64,000 nucleotides of DNA from Litorisediminicola beolgyonensis (GTDB lineage Bacteria > Pseudomonadota > Alphaproteobacteria > Rhodobacterales > Rhodobacteraceae), in the NCBI RefSeq assembly GCF_042679605.1, contig NZ_JBHTMU010000002.1:121280-185279 (forward strand). The letters run 5' to 3'. Made by a program: the position numbers and the translations under genes. Below, piece by piece: positions 50,581-59,273 of this stretch. The notes beneath the pieces were generated by a model, which saw nothing but the letters and a program-made list of their open reading frames with translations, ran no database searches and was not told where the DNA came from. Each line of letters begins with the position of its first letter. Within the stretch, counting starts at the first letter, position 1.

Positions 50581-50600
50581 GGGGCGGCCCCGGCCGCCCC
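50581..50600 (+). terminator. GC hairpin just after pufC
   Basis: GGGGCGGCC-CC-GGCCGCCCC is a perfect 9-bp stem 8 bases after the pufC stop. No U tract follows (TCTGTCCCC), so it may act as a 3' stabiliser or a weak terminator of the puf operon. Confidence 0.5.
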
Positions 50601-50613
50601 TCTGTCCCCACCG

Positions 50614-50738
50614 ATCCGGTCGGCACCCTTCCCATGACGACCGGATATCGGAGTGCCCCTGTACTCCGAAACTTCCTGTTGGCTACAGGAACGGCGCCAC
50701 GTCCTGATACCGCCTGCGCGACATCGGGACGTGGCGCC
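50614..50738 (+). ncRNA. Run of four further hairpins between pufC and dxs, possible structured RNA
   Basis: Four near-abutting inverted repeats follow the first hairpin: ATCCGGTCG/CGACCGGAT (50614-50646, 15-base loop), TCGGAGT/ACTCCGA (50648-50669, 8-base loop), TTCCTGT/ACAGGAA (50673-50691, 5-base loop) and GGCGCCACGTCC/GGACGTGGCGCC (50693-50738, 22-base loop). With the one at 50581 they fill nearly all of the pufC-dxs gap. This could be a puf 3'-UTR-derived small RNA, a structured dxs leader, or a chain of mRNA stabilisers. I recognise no known riboswitch motif. Confidence 0.4.
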
Positions 50739-50769
50739 AAACTCTCTCAGCGCCGAGGAGGATGACGCC

Positions 50770-52683
50770 ATGACCCGACCAGACACCCCGCTTCTCGACC
50801 GCGTCGCCGGTCCGTCGGACCTGAAGGCTCTGAGCGACCGCGACCTCGCGAAACTGAGCGACGAACTGCGCGCCGAGGTCATCTCGGCGGTGTCCGAGAC
50901 GGGCGGCCATCTGGGGTCGTCCCTCGGGGTCGTCGAGCTGAGCGTCGCCATCCACGCGGTGTTCAACACGCCGATGGACAAGCTGATCTGGGATGTCGGC
51001 CACCAATGCTATCCGCACAAGGTCCTGACCGGTCGGCGTGACCGCATCCGCACATTGCGGCAGAAGGGCGGTCTGTCGGGATTCACCAAGCGCTCCGAGA
51101 GCGCTTTCGACCCGTTCGGCGCGGCGCATAGCTCGACCTCGATCTCGGCGGCGCTGGGCTTCACGGTCGGGCGCGACATGGGCAAGCCGACGGGCGACGC
51201 CGTCGCGGTGATCGGAGACGGATCGATCAGCGCCGGCATGGCCTATGAGGCGATGAACAACGCGGGCGCCGAGGGACGCAGGCTGTTCGTCATCCTGAAC
51301 GACAACGAGATGTCCATCGCACCACCGGTGGGCGCGATGTCGGCCTATCTCTCCGGTCTCTACGCGGGCGGGCCTCTGCGCCAGATGAAGGCGCTGGCCG
51401 AAGGGGTCGAGGCCGCGCTGCCCGGCCCGATGCGCGAAGGCGCGCGCCGCGCCCGTCAGCTGGTGATGGGAGGCGGGCAGGGCACGCTCTTCGAGGAGCT
51501 GGGCTTCGACTATATCGGCCCGGTCGACGGGCATGACATGGGCCAGCTTCTGGCGGTCCTGCGCGCGGCGCGGGCGCAGGCGACAGGCCCGGTGCTGATC
51601 CATTGCTGCACCGTCAAGGGCAAGGGCTTCGCCGCTGCCGAGGGGGCCGCGGATCGCGGGCACGGCGTGTCGAAATTCGACCCTGTTACGGGCCAACAGG
51701 CCAAGTCGCGGCCCAATGCGCCCTCCTACACCAAGGTCTTCGGCGAGGCTCTGACCCAGGAAGCCGCGCGCGATCCCGACATCGTCGCGGTCACGGCGGC
51801 GATGCCCTCGGGCACCGGCGTCGACATCATGGCCAAGCGCTTTCCGGCGCGGGTCTTCGATGTGGGCATCGCCGAGCAGCACGGCGTGACCTTCGCCGCG
51901 GGCATGGCAGCATCCGGGCTGAAGCCCTTCTGCGCCATCTACTCTACCTTCCTGCAGCGCGGCTACGACCAGGTCGTGCATGACGTCGCGCTGCAAGGGC
52001 TGCCGGTGCGCTTCGCCATCGACCGCGCGGGGCTCGTCGGGGCCGATGGCGCCACGCATGCGGGCGCCTTCGATATCGGCACGATGGCCACCCTGCCGGG
52101 CATGGTCGTGATGGCCGCCGCGGATGAGGCCGAGCTCGTTCACATGGTCGCCACCGCCGCCGCGCATGAGGGCGGTCCCATCGCCTTCCGCTACCCGCGT
52201 GGGTCAGGCACTGGCGTGGCGCTGCCCGAACGCGGCGAGGTTCTGGAGATCGGCAAGGGCCGGGTGCTGCGCGAAGGCTCGGACGTCGCGCTACTGAGCT
52301 TCGGCGCCCACCTGACCGAGGCCGAGCGCGCCTGCGACCGGCTCGAGGCAGAAGGCGTGTCGGTCACGCTGGCCGACGCCCGCTTCGCCAAGCCGCTCGA
52401 CATGGACCTGATCCGCCGTCTCGCCCGACATCACGCGGCCCTGATCACGCTCGAACAGGGCGCGATCGGCGGGTTCGGGGCGATGGTTCTCCAGCAGATG
52501 GCCGCCAAGGGCCTCCTTGACCGGGGTCTCGCGGTGCGCACGCTGCACCTGCCCGACCGCTTCATCGACCAGGCGAGCCCGGACGAGATGTACGCGGATG
52601 CGGGCCTGACCTCGGCCGATATCGCCGCGACGGCGCTCTTGGCGCTGGGCCGCGAGGCGCGGGTGGTCGCCTTCCGGGCCTGA
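50770..52683 (+). CDS. dxs: 1-deoxy-D-xylulose-5-phosphate synthase
   Basis: A 637-residue thiamine-diphosphate enzyme condensing pyruvate and glyceraldehyde-3-phosphate, the entry step of the MEP isoprenoid pathway. Motifs seen are GGHLGSSLGVVEL, WDVGHQCYPHKVLTGR, the ThDP site GDGSISAGMAYEAMNNAG and DVGIAEQHGVTFAAGMA. The ATG at 50770 follows GAGGAGGATGACGCC. A dxs copy behind puf is also known in Rhodobacter, where it supplies precursors for pigments. Confidence 0.97.
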   Translation: MTRPDTPLLDRVAGPSDLKALSDRDLAKLSDELRAEVISAVSETGGHLGSSLGVVELSVAIHAVFNTPMDKLIWDVGHQCYPHKVLTGRRDRIRTLRQKGGLSGFTKRSESAFDPFGAAHSSTSISAALGFTVGRDMGKPTGDAVAVIGDGSISAGMAYEAMNNAGAEGRRLFVILNDNEMSIAPPVGAMSAYLSGLYAGGPLRQMKALAEGVEAALPGPMREGARRARQLVMGGGQGTLFEELGFDYIGPVDGHDMGQLLAVLRAARAQATGPVLIHCCTVKGKGFAAAEGAADRGHGVSKFDPVTGQQAKSRPNAPSYTKVFGEALTQEAARDPDIVAVTAAMPSGTGVDIMAKRFPARVFDVGIAEQHGVTFAAGMAASGLKPFCAIYSTFLQRGYDQVVHDVALQGLPVRFAIDRAGLVGADGATHAGAFDIGTMATLPGMVVMAAADEAELVHMVATAAAHEGGPIAFRYPRGSGTGVALPERGEVLEIGKGRVLREGSDVALLSFGAHLTEAERACDRLEAEGVSVTLADARFAKPLDMDLIRRLARHHAALITLEQGAIGGFGAMVLQQMAAKGLLDRGLAVRTLHLPDRFIDQASPDEMYADAGLTSADIAATALLALGREARVVAFRA

Positions 52684-52771
52684 GCCTCACGCGTCTCGAC
52701 ATTCACCAATTCCCGGCCCACAACCGATGCAGAGGGACCGGCGACTGGTCCCGGACCAGGGAGGATGTCTC

Positions 52772-53722
52772 ATGATCAACGCGAAATTCGTCTCCGCCGC
52801 GCTGGCGCTCGGGCTGATTGCCGGGGCCGCATCGGCGGAAACCCGTGTCACCTACAAATCCGCCAAGACCGGCTCGTCCTATTACCAGATGGGCGTCGAA
52901 CTGGCCGAAGCGATGAAGGCCGGAACCGACGGCGAGATCTCGGTCACCGTCGAGGAGAGCCAGGGCTCGGTTCAGAACGTGATGGAAGTGCGCGCCCGGG
53001 GCGGCGACTACGTCTTCACCACGCCGCCCGCGCTCGTGGGCCTCGCCCAGGGCGGCAAGGCGATGTTCGAAGGCAAGGGCGACCCGAAATTCGACGAGAT
53101 CCGCGCGCTCTTTCCGATCCCGTCGCTGACCATGCATTTCGTGATGTCCGCCGACAGCGGCGCCACGTCGCTGGCCGATCTCGAGGGCAAGACGATCCTG
53201 CTCGGCAAGGGATCGTTCGGGGCGACCGAGGGCGAGAAATACCTGGGTCTCTTCGGGCTGACCGACAGCGTCGAGATCGCCGATGCCGAGCTCTCCAACG
53301 CCGTCGCGGCCCTGAAGAACGGGCAGATCGACGGCTTCGTGACGGCGGGCTCCTTCCCGGCGCCGAACGTGGTCGAGGTGGCGGCGTCAATGCCGGTCAC
53401 CGTCATCTCGATGAGCGACGCCGAGGTCGAAGAGACCGGGCGCACCAAGCTCGTGATCCCCGCGGGCACCTATGCCGGGCAGGGGAGCGACATCGTCACC
53501 ACCTCGCTTCCGGTCGCGGCCTTCACGACGACCGCGATGGATGACGACACCGCCTATGCGCTGACCAAGACCTACTGGGAGCAGAAGGCGAAGATGGCGG
53601 ATGCCTCGCCCTGGTGGGCCGGGGTCACGCCGGAGCTGATGGCGAACATCACCGGCGCCTACCATCCCGGCGCGCTGCGCTACTACAACGAGGCGGGCAT
53701 GACCGTCACCGCCTCCGAATAA
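52772..53722 (+). CDS. TAXI-family TRAP transporter solute-binding protein
   Basis: A 316-residue periplasmic binding protein. The start at 52772 follows AGGGAGGATG and gives a signal peptide cleaved near AGAASAETRV. The mature part opens VTYKSAKTGSSYYQMGVELAEAM, a TAXI-family pattern, and contains GSVQNVMEVRARGGDY and LLGKGSFGATEGEKYL. It forms a transporter with the fused permease 48 bases downstream. The ligand is unknown; characterised TAXI systems often take carboxylates. It lies 88 bases after dxs and has no evident photosynthetic role. Confidence 0.9.
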   Translation: MINAKFVSAALALGLIAGAASAETRVTYKSAKTGSSYYQMGVELAEAMKAGTDGEISVTVEESQGSVQNVMEVRARGGDYVFTTPPALVGLAQGGKAMFEGKGDPKFDEIRALFPIPSLTMHFVMSADSGATSLADLEGKTILLGKGSFGATEGEKYLGLFGLTDSVEIADAELSNAVAALKNGQIDGFVTAGSFPAPNVVEVAASMPVTVISMSDAEVEETGRTKLVIPAGTYAGQGSDIVTTSLPVAAFTTTAMDDDTAYALTKTYWEQKAKMADASPWWAGVTPELMANITGAYHPGALRYYNEAGMTVTASE

Positions 53723-53770
53723 TCGACGCGCGCGGGCGCCCCGCGTGCCCGCGCCCCTTCGACTGACCCC

Positions 53771-55543
53771 ATGTCCCTTTCCCCCTCCCGTCTTCTCTGG
53801 CTGGCGCTCGCCGCGCTTCTTGTGGCGTTCCATCTGGGTCTCGTCTTCAGCGGGCTGGTGCCGAACCTCGTGGCGCGGCCCCTGCACATGGCGCTGATCC
53901 TGCCGTTCGCGCTGGTCTACGGCGCAGAGGGGCGGTGGCGGCTGGGCTCCGGCCTGGTTCTGGCGGTGATCGGGGTCGCGGCGGCGCTCTGGGTCGCGGT
54001 CGAGAGCGACCGGCTGATCGACCAGTACGGCTTTCTCGAGAGCCGGTTCCAGACCGGGGTCGCGATCGTACTCCTGGTCGTGGTGATCGAGACCGCGCGC
54101 CGGGCCATCGGCTGGCCCTTGCCGCTCGTGGCCTCCGCCGCGCTCGCCTACGGGCTCTTCGGTCAGCACATTCCCGGCGAGTTCGGCCATGCGGGCACGC
54201 CGCTCGCGTCCTTCCTGGGCACGTTGACCATCGCCGAGGGCGGCATCTGGGGCACGCTCACCGGCGTGTCGGTCAATGTCGTCGCGATCTTCGTCATCTT
54301 CGGCGCCGTCCTGAACGCGGGCGAGGCGGGGCAGGGGTTCATGAACGTGGCCTCATCCGCCGCCGGACGGCTGAGGGGCGGGGCGGCCAAGGTCTCGGTC
54401 CTGTCTTCGGCCTTGTTCGGGTCGATTTCCGGCTCCGCCTCGGCCAATGTCGCCTCGACCGGAGCGATCACGCTCCCGGCGATGACAAAGCTCGGCTATC
54501 CCAAGCGGCTCGCCGCGGCGGTCGAGGCGGTCGCCTCGTCGGGCGGCCAGATCATGCCGCCCCTGATGGGCGCGGGCGCCTTCGTGATGGTCGAGCTGAC
54601 CGGCGTTCCCTACACCCAGATCATGGCCGCCGCGGCGCTCCCGGCGGTGCTCTACTTTCTGGCCGTCTGGGTCGGCATCAACGCCTATGCGCGGCGCTTC
54701 GACCTGAAGAGCGTGGCCGAAGAGGATCGCCCGGCCCGGCGCGACGTGATCGTCACGTCGCTCTTTTTCCTCTTTCCCTTCTCGGTGCTGCTCTGGGGCA
54801 TGTTCGTCTCGGGCGTGACGCCGGAATACGCGGCGGCGCTCGCGATCCTCGCCGGAGCGCTCCTGCTTCTGACCGATGGATCGCTGCGGGTCCGCCTGCC
54901 CGAGATCGGCGCCCGGCTGGAGACCGCGCTTCTGACCGCGGCCAAGCAGGTGGCGATGATCGCCGCGATCATCCTTTGCGCCTCCATCGTGATCGGCGTG
55001 CTGTCGATCACCGGGCTCGGGGTGAAGATCACCTCGCTGATCCTCGAAGGGTCGGGCGGGCTCTTGTGGCCGTCGCTTCTTCTGACCGCGGTGGCCTGCC
55101 TTGTCCTCGGCATGGAAGTGCCGACGACCGCGGCCTATGTGATCTGCGTTTCGGTCGCGGGCCCGGCGCTCGTCGAGCTGGGTCTTGAGCCGCTGCAGGC
55201 GCATCTCTTCGTCTTCTGGTTCGCGCTCCTGTCGACCATCACCCCACCTGTCTGCGGCGCGGTCTTCATCGCCGCGGGCATGATCGGGGAGAACTGGCTG
55301 AAGGTGGCGCTGACCGCGATGGCGCTGGGCGTCGGGCTCTACGTGATCCCCCTGGGAATGGTCGCCAATCCCGGAGTTCTGGCGCTGGCCGACGCGCCTG
55401 CGCTGGCGCTCTTCGCTGCCGCGCGGATCGGGCTGGGACTGACGCTGCTTTCGGCGGGTCTGATCGGTGCGCGGAAGCCCCTGCCGACAATGGGTCTCTG
55501 CCTGTCCGGTCTTGTGGTGATCTTCGCGGGTCTGTGGCTCTAG
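53771..55543 (+). CDS. TRAP transporter fused permease (4TM/12TM, TAXI type)
   Basis: A 590-residue membrane protein in which the small (DctQ-like) and large (DctM-like) TRAP subunits are fused, as is usual for TAXI systems. Many hydrophobic helices are visible. The large-subunit signatures ISGSASANVASTGAITLPAMTKLGYPKRLAAAVEAVASSGGQIMPPLMGAGAFVMVELTG-type region (about residues 217-280) and VPTTAAYVICVSVAGPAL are present. It ends 13 bases from the convergent GntR gene. Confidence 0.93.
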   Translation: MSLSPSRLLWLALAALLVAFHLGLVFSGLVPNLVARPLHMALILPFALVYGAEGRWRLGSGLVLAVIGVAAALWVAVESDRLIDQYGFLESRFQTGVAIVLLVVVIETARRAIGWPLPLVASAALAYGLFGQHIPGEFGHAGTPLASFLGTLTIAEGGIWGTLTGVSVNVVAIFVIFGAVLNAGEAGQGFMNVASSAAGRLRGGAAKVSVLSSALFGSISGSASANVASTGAITLPAMTKLGYPKRLAAAVEAVASSGGQIMPPLMGAGAFVMVELTGVPYTQIMAAAALPAVLYFLAVWVGINAYARRFDLKSVAEEDRPARRDVIVTSLFFLFPFSVLLWGMFVSGVTPEYAAALAILAGALLLLTDGSLRVRLPEIGARLETALLTAAKQVAMIAAIILCASIVIGVLSITGLGVKITSLILEGSGGLLWPSLLLTAVACLVLGMEVPTTAAYVICVSVAGPALVELGLEPLQAHLFVFWFALLSTITPPVCGAVFIAAGMIGENWLKVALTAMALGVGLYVIPLGMVANPGVLALADAPALALFAAARIGLGLTLLSAGLIGARKPLPTMGLCLSGLVVIFAGLWL

Positions 55544-55556
55544 GCCACCGGGACCG

Positions 55557-56213
55557 TCACTCGGCCGCGGATTTCAGTCCGGCCAAGACGCGGTGGAATT
55601 TCTCGCCCTGGATCGCGACGTGGCTCCGCAGCGCTTCGGCGGCGGCGGCCCCGTCTCCGCGCGAGAGGGCTGCGAGGATCTCGTCATGCTCGGCGAGAGA
55701 CTGGTCCATTCGCCCGCGCAGGCGCAGCTGCGTCCGGCGGAAGGGCTTCAGGCGACGGTGAAGGCTGCGCGTCTCGTCGGCGAGAAAGGCATTGCCGCTT
55801 TCGCGATAGAGAATGTGATGGAAGCGCTCGTTCTCGTGGTAGTAGCCATCCGCGTCACCGCGATCGGCGGCATCGCGACAGCGGGTGTTGGCGTCGGCCA
55901 ACTCTTCGAGCGCCGCCTCGTCGATCCGGAGCGCAGCGAGGCGGCCGCAGACCGCTTCCAGTTCGGCCATGACCTCGAACATCTCGATCAGTTCGACCGG
56001 GCTCGGCTGCCGCACGAAGACGCCACGCCGCGGCTTCTGTTCGACCAGGCCGGAGAGCGACAGCCTCTGCAGGGCCTCGCGCATCGGCGTCCGCGAGACA
56101 CCGAACCGCTGCGCCAGACGCACCTCGTCGAGGCGGGTGCCATCGGGATGGGTGCCGTCGAAGATCTCTTCTTCGAGAATCCGGGCAATGCTGTCAGCGC
56201 GGCGCTGTTCCAT
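55557..56213 (-). CDS. GntR-family (FCD) regulator of the malonate genes
   Basis: A 218-residue repressor-type regulator. The N-terminal winged helix is EVRLAQRFGVSRTPMREALQRLSLSGLVEQKPRRGVFVRQ (about residues 28-68). The C-terminal FCD ligand domain has HENERFHHILYRESGN and SLAEHDEILAALSRGD, with His residues that usually bind a metal. It is divergent from the TRAP/malonate operon with a 14-bp palindrome between, so it most likely controls that operon (MatR-like). This role is inferred from position. Confidence 0.88.
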   Translation of the reverse strand: MEQRRADSIARILEEEIFDGTHPDGTRLDEVRLAQRFGVSRTPMREALQRLSLSGLVEQKPRRGVFVRQPSPVELIEMFEVMAELEAVCGRLAALRIDEAALEELADANTRCRDAADRGDADGYYHENERFHHILYRESGNAFLADETRSLHRRLKPFRRTQLRLRGRMDQSLAEHDEILAALSRGDGAAAAEALRSHVAIQGEKFHRVLAGLKSAAE

Positions 56214-56257
56214 GTGAGAAGGCTACTCCCGGCCGTTCAAAAATGCAATTTCCCAAA

Positions 56258-56271
56258 TCTTGTATACAAGA
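56258..56271. promoter_or_regulatory. Palindromic operator and promoter of the malonate TRAP operon
   Basis: TCTTGTATACAAGA is a perfect 14-bp palindrome of the kind bound by FCD-type GntR dimers. It sits 44 bases before the regulator start and just upstream of TTGACT (56274-56279), 16 bases, CATACT (56296-56301), a plausible promoter for the plus-strand operon. An AAGGGAGG ribosome-binding site precedes the ATG at 56326. Confidence 0.7.
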
Positions 56272-56325
56272 AGTTGACTTGCGGAGGGACTCGGTCATAC
56301 TCAGCCGAGTTCAAGGGAGGAAACC

Positions 56326-57306
56326 ATGAAACGCACACTGACCGCACTGACGGTCGCGCTTGCCGCGACCGTGTCCGCCGCCGATGCCGCGCAGCTTCGC
56401 CTGTCGCACCAGTGGTCCGAGAATGACGTCCGTCACAAGGTCGCCCAGATGGTCGCCGACGAAATCGCCGCCGCAGGCGTCGATCTGGAGCTCCGGATCT
56501 TCCCCTCGCAGTCCCTGTTCAAGGCGCGCGAGCAGTATACGCCGCTCAGCCGCGGTCAGCTCGACATGACGGTCCTGCCGCTGTCCTATGCCGGCGGCCA
56601 GCAGCCCGCCTACAACCTCACGCTCATGCCCGGCCTCGTGAAGAACCACGACCACGCCGCGCGGCTTGTCGAGAGCCCGTTCATGGACGCGCTCGAAGAG
56701 CGGATGGCCGAAGATGACGTGATGGTGCTGGTCCACGGCTATCTCGCGGGCGGGTTCGCCGGCAAGGAGGGCTGCATCACCGCGCCCGAAGACGTGCAGG
56801 GCCTTCAGACCCGCGCCGCGGGCAAGGCGTTTGAGCAGATGCTCGCCGGTGCCGGCGCCTCGATCGCGTCGATGGCGTCCTCCGAGATCTACAACGCCAT
56901 GCAGACCGGGGTTCTCGACGCGGCCAACACCTCGTCCTCGTCCTTCGTCAGCTACCGCATCTACGAGCAGGTCGCCTGCTACACGCCTCCGGGCGAATAT
57001 GCGCTCTGGTTCATGTATCAGCCGATGCTCATCAACAAGACGACCTTCGAGGGCCTGAGCGAAGAGCAGCAGCAGGCGCTTCTGGATGCGTCGGCCAAGG
57101 CGCAGGCCTTCTATCTGGAAGAGGCCAAGAAGGAAGACGGCGAAAGCCGCCAGGTCTTCGCGGATAACGGTGTCGAGATCGACGACATGACCGAGGAAGA
57201 GTTCAACGCCTGGCGCGAGATCGCGGCCGAGACCTCTTACAAGGCCTTCGTCGAAGAGACCGAAGGCGGTCAGGAGCTGCTCGACAAGGCGCTCGCCGTC
57301 GAGTGA
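56326..57306 (+). CDS. matP: DctP-type TRAP solute-binding protein, probably for malonate
   Basis: A 326-residue periplasmic binding protein with a signal peptide cleaved after SAADA. DctP features include LRLSHQWSENDVRHKVAQMVADEI, the conserved Arg region GLQTRAAGKAFEQMLAGAGAS and EIYNAMQTGVLDAANTS. Two cysteines (GKEGCIT and QVACYTP) are available for a disulfide. It is first in the operon SBP-DctQ-DctM-malonyl-CoA decarboxylase-malonyl-CoA synthetase, the same content as matPQMAB of Sinorhizobium, so malonate is the likely ligand. Confidence 0.88.
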   Translation: MKRTLTALTVALAATVSAADAAQLRLSHQWSENDVRHKVAQMVADEIAAAGVDLELRIFPSQSLFKAREQYTPLSRGQLDMTVLPLSYAGGQQPAYNLTLMPGLVKNHDHAARLVESPFMDALEERMAEDDVMVLVHGYLAGGFAGKEGCITAPEDVQGLQTRAAGKAFEQMLAGAGASIASMASSEIYNAMQTGVLDAANTSSSSFVSYRIYEQVACYTPPGEYALWFMYQPMLINKTTFEGLSEEQQQALLDASAKAQAFYLEEAKKEDGESRQVFADNGVEIDDMTEEEFNAWREIAAETSYKAFVEETEGGQELLDKALAVE

Positions 57307-57329
57307 TCCGTCACGGCCCGCATTCTGTC

Positions 57330-57366
57330 GGGTCCGGTGCCGGGGGGCGGCGTGTCCCCCGGACCC
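57330..57366 (+). other. Hairpin between the TRAP binding protein and its permeases
   Basis: GGGTCCG and CGGACCC pair as a perfect outer 7-bp stem, with GGGG and CCCC able to extend it inward. It lies in the 99-base gap after the binding-protein gene. Such hairpins usually let the binding protein be made in excess over the membrane subunits. Confidence 0.55.
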
Positions 57367-57405
57367 TCGGGAGAGGCCTCCCCAAACAAGAAGGACAGGG
57401 ACCGC

Positions 57406-57957
57406 ATGTCCGGAACGATCAACGATCCCTCTGTCGCGCGGACAGGCGGCAACCCGTTTCTCCGCACCGTCGCCGCGATCTCGACCGTGGCGGGCTGGTG
57501 CTCGGCGGCGATGATCGTCATCGCGGTGGCGATCACCTGCCAGATGATCTTCGTGCGCTTCGTGCTGAACGGCTCGACGATCTGGCAGACCGAGGCCGTG
57601 GTCTACCTGATGATCGCGGCGACGCTGATCGGCCTGCCCTATGTCCAGCGCCTGCGCGGTCACGTGAATGTCGACCTGGTGCCCCTGGCCCTGTCGCCCC
57701 GCTGGCGCAAGGCGCTCGCGGTCGGGATGCTCGCCGTCTCCTGCGTGATCGTTGCGATCATGCTCTGGTACGGCTACGAGTGGTGGCACTTCGCGTGGGA
57801 CCGGGGCTGGCGGTCGGACACGGTCTGGGGTGTGCTTCTCTGGAAGCCTTATCTCGCGCTGCCCGTAGGGCTCGGGCTGTTCCTCTTGCAACTCGTCGCT
57901 GACCTCTACGCGGTCGTCGCCGGGATCGACAAACCTTTCGGGCTGGAGGACAGCTGA
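57406..57957 (+). CDS. matQ: TRAP transporter small permease subunit (DctQ type)
   Basis: A 183-residue four-helix membrane protein. It has the DctQ pattern (AITCQMIFVRFVLNGSTIWQTEAVVYLMIAATLIGLPYVQRLRGHVNVDLV). The start at 57406 gives a short soluble N-terminus and is preceded by AGGACAGGGACCGC. It shares its last base with the start of the large subunit gene. It acts with the neighbouring binding protein and DctM subunit. Confidence 0.88.
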   Translation: MSGTINDPSVARTGGNPFLRTVAAISTVAGWCSAAMIVIAVAITCQMIFVRFVLNGSTIWQTEAVVYLMIAATLIGLPYVQRLRGHVNVDLVPLALSPRWRKALAVGMLAVSCVIVAIMLWYGYEWWHFAWDRGWRSDTVWGVLLWKPYLALPVGLGLFLLQLVADLYAVVAGIDKPFGLEDS

Positions 57958-59273
57958 TGGACCCGCTGCTTCTGGGCGCCATCGTCGCCATCATCACCAT
58001 CGTCGTTCTCTTCTCGGGCGTCTCCGTGGCCGTCGGCCTGCTGATCGTCTCGGCCCTGTTCCTGATCGTCTTCGACGGGCCGCGGTCGCTGGAGCTGATG
58101 CCGGAGATCCTCTTTGGAAAGCTCGACAATTTCGCGCTCCTGTCGATCCCGATGTTCATCATCATGGGCGCCTCCATCGCCTCGACACGCGCGGGCGCGG
58201 ATCTCTATGAGGCGCTCGAGCGCTGGCTGACCCGGGTGCCGGGCGGTCTTGTCATCTCGAACCTCGGGGCCTGCGCGCTTTTCGCCGCGATGAGCGGATC
58301 GAGCCCCGCGACCTGCGCCGCCATCGGCAAGATGGGCATCCCCGAGATGCGCAAGCGCGGCTATCCCGACGGGGTCGCGGCGGGCTCCATCGCGGCGGGC
58401 GGCACGCTCGGCATCCTGATCCCGCCCTCGGTCACGATGATCGTCTACGGGATCGCCACCGAGACCTCGATCGGGCGGCTGTTCCTCGCGGGCGTCCTTC
58501 CGGGGCTGATGCTGGTCGCGCTTTTCATGGCCTGGTCGCTCTATTCGACCTGGCGCTCCGGCGATGCGGGCGTGCTGTCCGCGGGCAGCTACACCTGGCG
58601 CCAGCGGCTCGAGATCCTGCCGCGCGTCCTGCCCTTCCTGGCGATCATCCTCGGCGTCCTTTATGCCATGTATGGCGGCATCGCGACGCCGTCGGAGACG
58701 GCGGCGGTCGGCGCGCTTCTCTGCATGGTGATCGCGATGGTGATCTACCAGCTCTGGAGCCCCTCGGCGATCTGGACGATCCTGCGGGATTCGACTCGCG
58801 AGAGCGTGATGATCCTCTTCATCATCGCGGCGGCGGGCGTCTTCAGCTACATGCTGTCCTCGCTCTTCATCACCCAGTCCATCGCGGAGTGGATCGGCAC
58901 GCTCGACGTCAATCGCTGGGTGCTGATGGGGGCGGTGAACGTCTTTCTCCTGATCGCGGGCTTCTTCCTGCCGCCGGTCGCGGTGATCCTGATGGCGGCG
59001 CCGATCCTTCTGCCGATCATCACCACCGCCGGGTTCGACCCGATCTGGTTCGCGGTGGTCCTGACGATCAACATGGAGATCGGGCTGATCTCGCCGCCGG
59101 TGGGGCTCAACCTCTACGTGATCAACGGCATCGCGCCGGACATCTCGCTCAAGACCATCCTGATGGGGTCTCTGCCCTTCGTCGCCTGCATGGTGATCGC
59201 GATCGTCCTGCTCTGCATCTTCCCGGGCATCGCCACCTGGCTGCCCGACATGGTGATGGGACCGGCGCTATGA
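57957..59273 (+). CDS. matM: TRAP transporter large permease subunit (DctM type)
   Basis: A 438-residue polytopic protein with 11-12 helices. Signature stretches are LLSIPMFIIMGASIASTRAGADLYEALERWL, AMSGSSPATCAAIGKMGIPEMRKRGYPDGVAAGSIAAGGTLGILIPPSV and INMEIGLISPPVGLNLYVI, all typical of DctM. It carries the sodium-driven translocation path in the family. Its stop overlaps the next start by 4 bases, tying uptake to malonyl-CoA metabolism. Confidence 0.93.
   Translation: MDPLLLGAIVAIITIVVLFSGVSVAVGLLIVSALFLIVFDGPRSLELMPEILFGKLDNFALLSIPMFIIMGASIASTRAGADLYEALERWLTRVPGGLVISNLGACALFAAMSGSSPATCAAIGKMGIPEMRKRGYPDGVAAGSIAAGGTLGILIPPSVTMIVYGIATETSIGRLFLAGVLPGLMLVALFMAWSLYSTWRSGDAGVLSAGSYTWRQRLEILPRVLPFLAIILGVLYAMYGGIATPSETAAVGALLCMVIAMVIYQLWSPSAIWTILRDSTRESVMILFIIAAAGVFSYMLSSLFITQSIAEWIGTLDVNRWVLMGAVNVFLLIAGFFLPPVAVILMAAPILLPIITTAGFDPIWFAVVLTINMEIGLISPPVGLNLYVINGIAPDISLKTILMGSLPFVACMVIAIVLLCIFPGIATWLPDMVMGPAL

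Noticed and set aside
50573..50769. TPP riboswitch ahead of dxs
   Set aside because: The CUGAGA core and other thi-box parts are absent; the stems do not match that fold.
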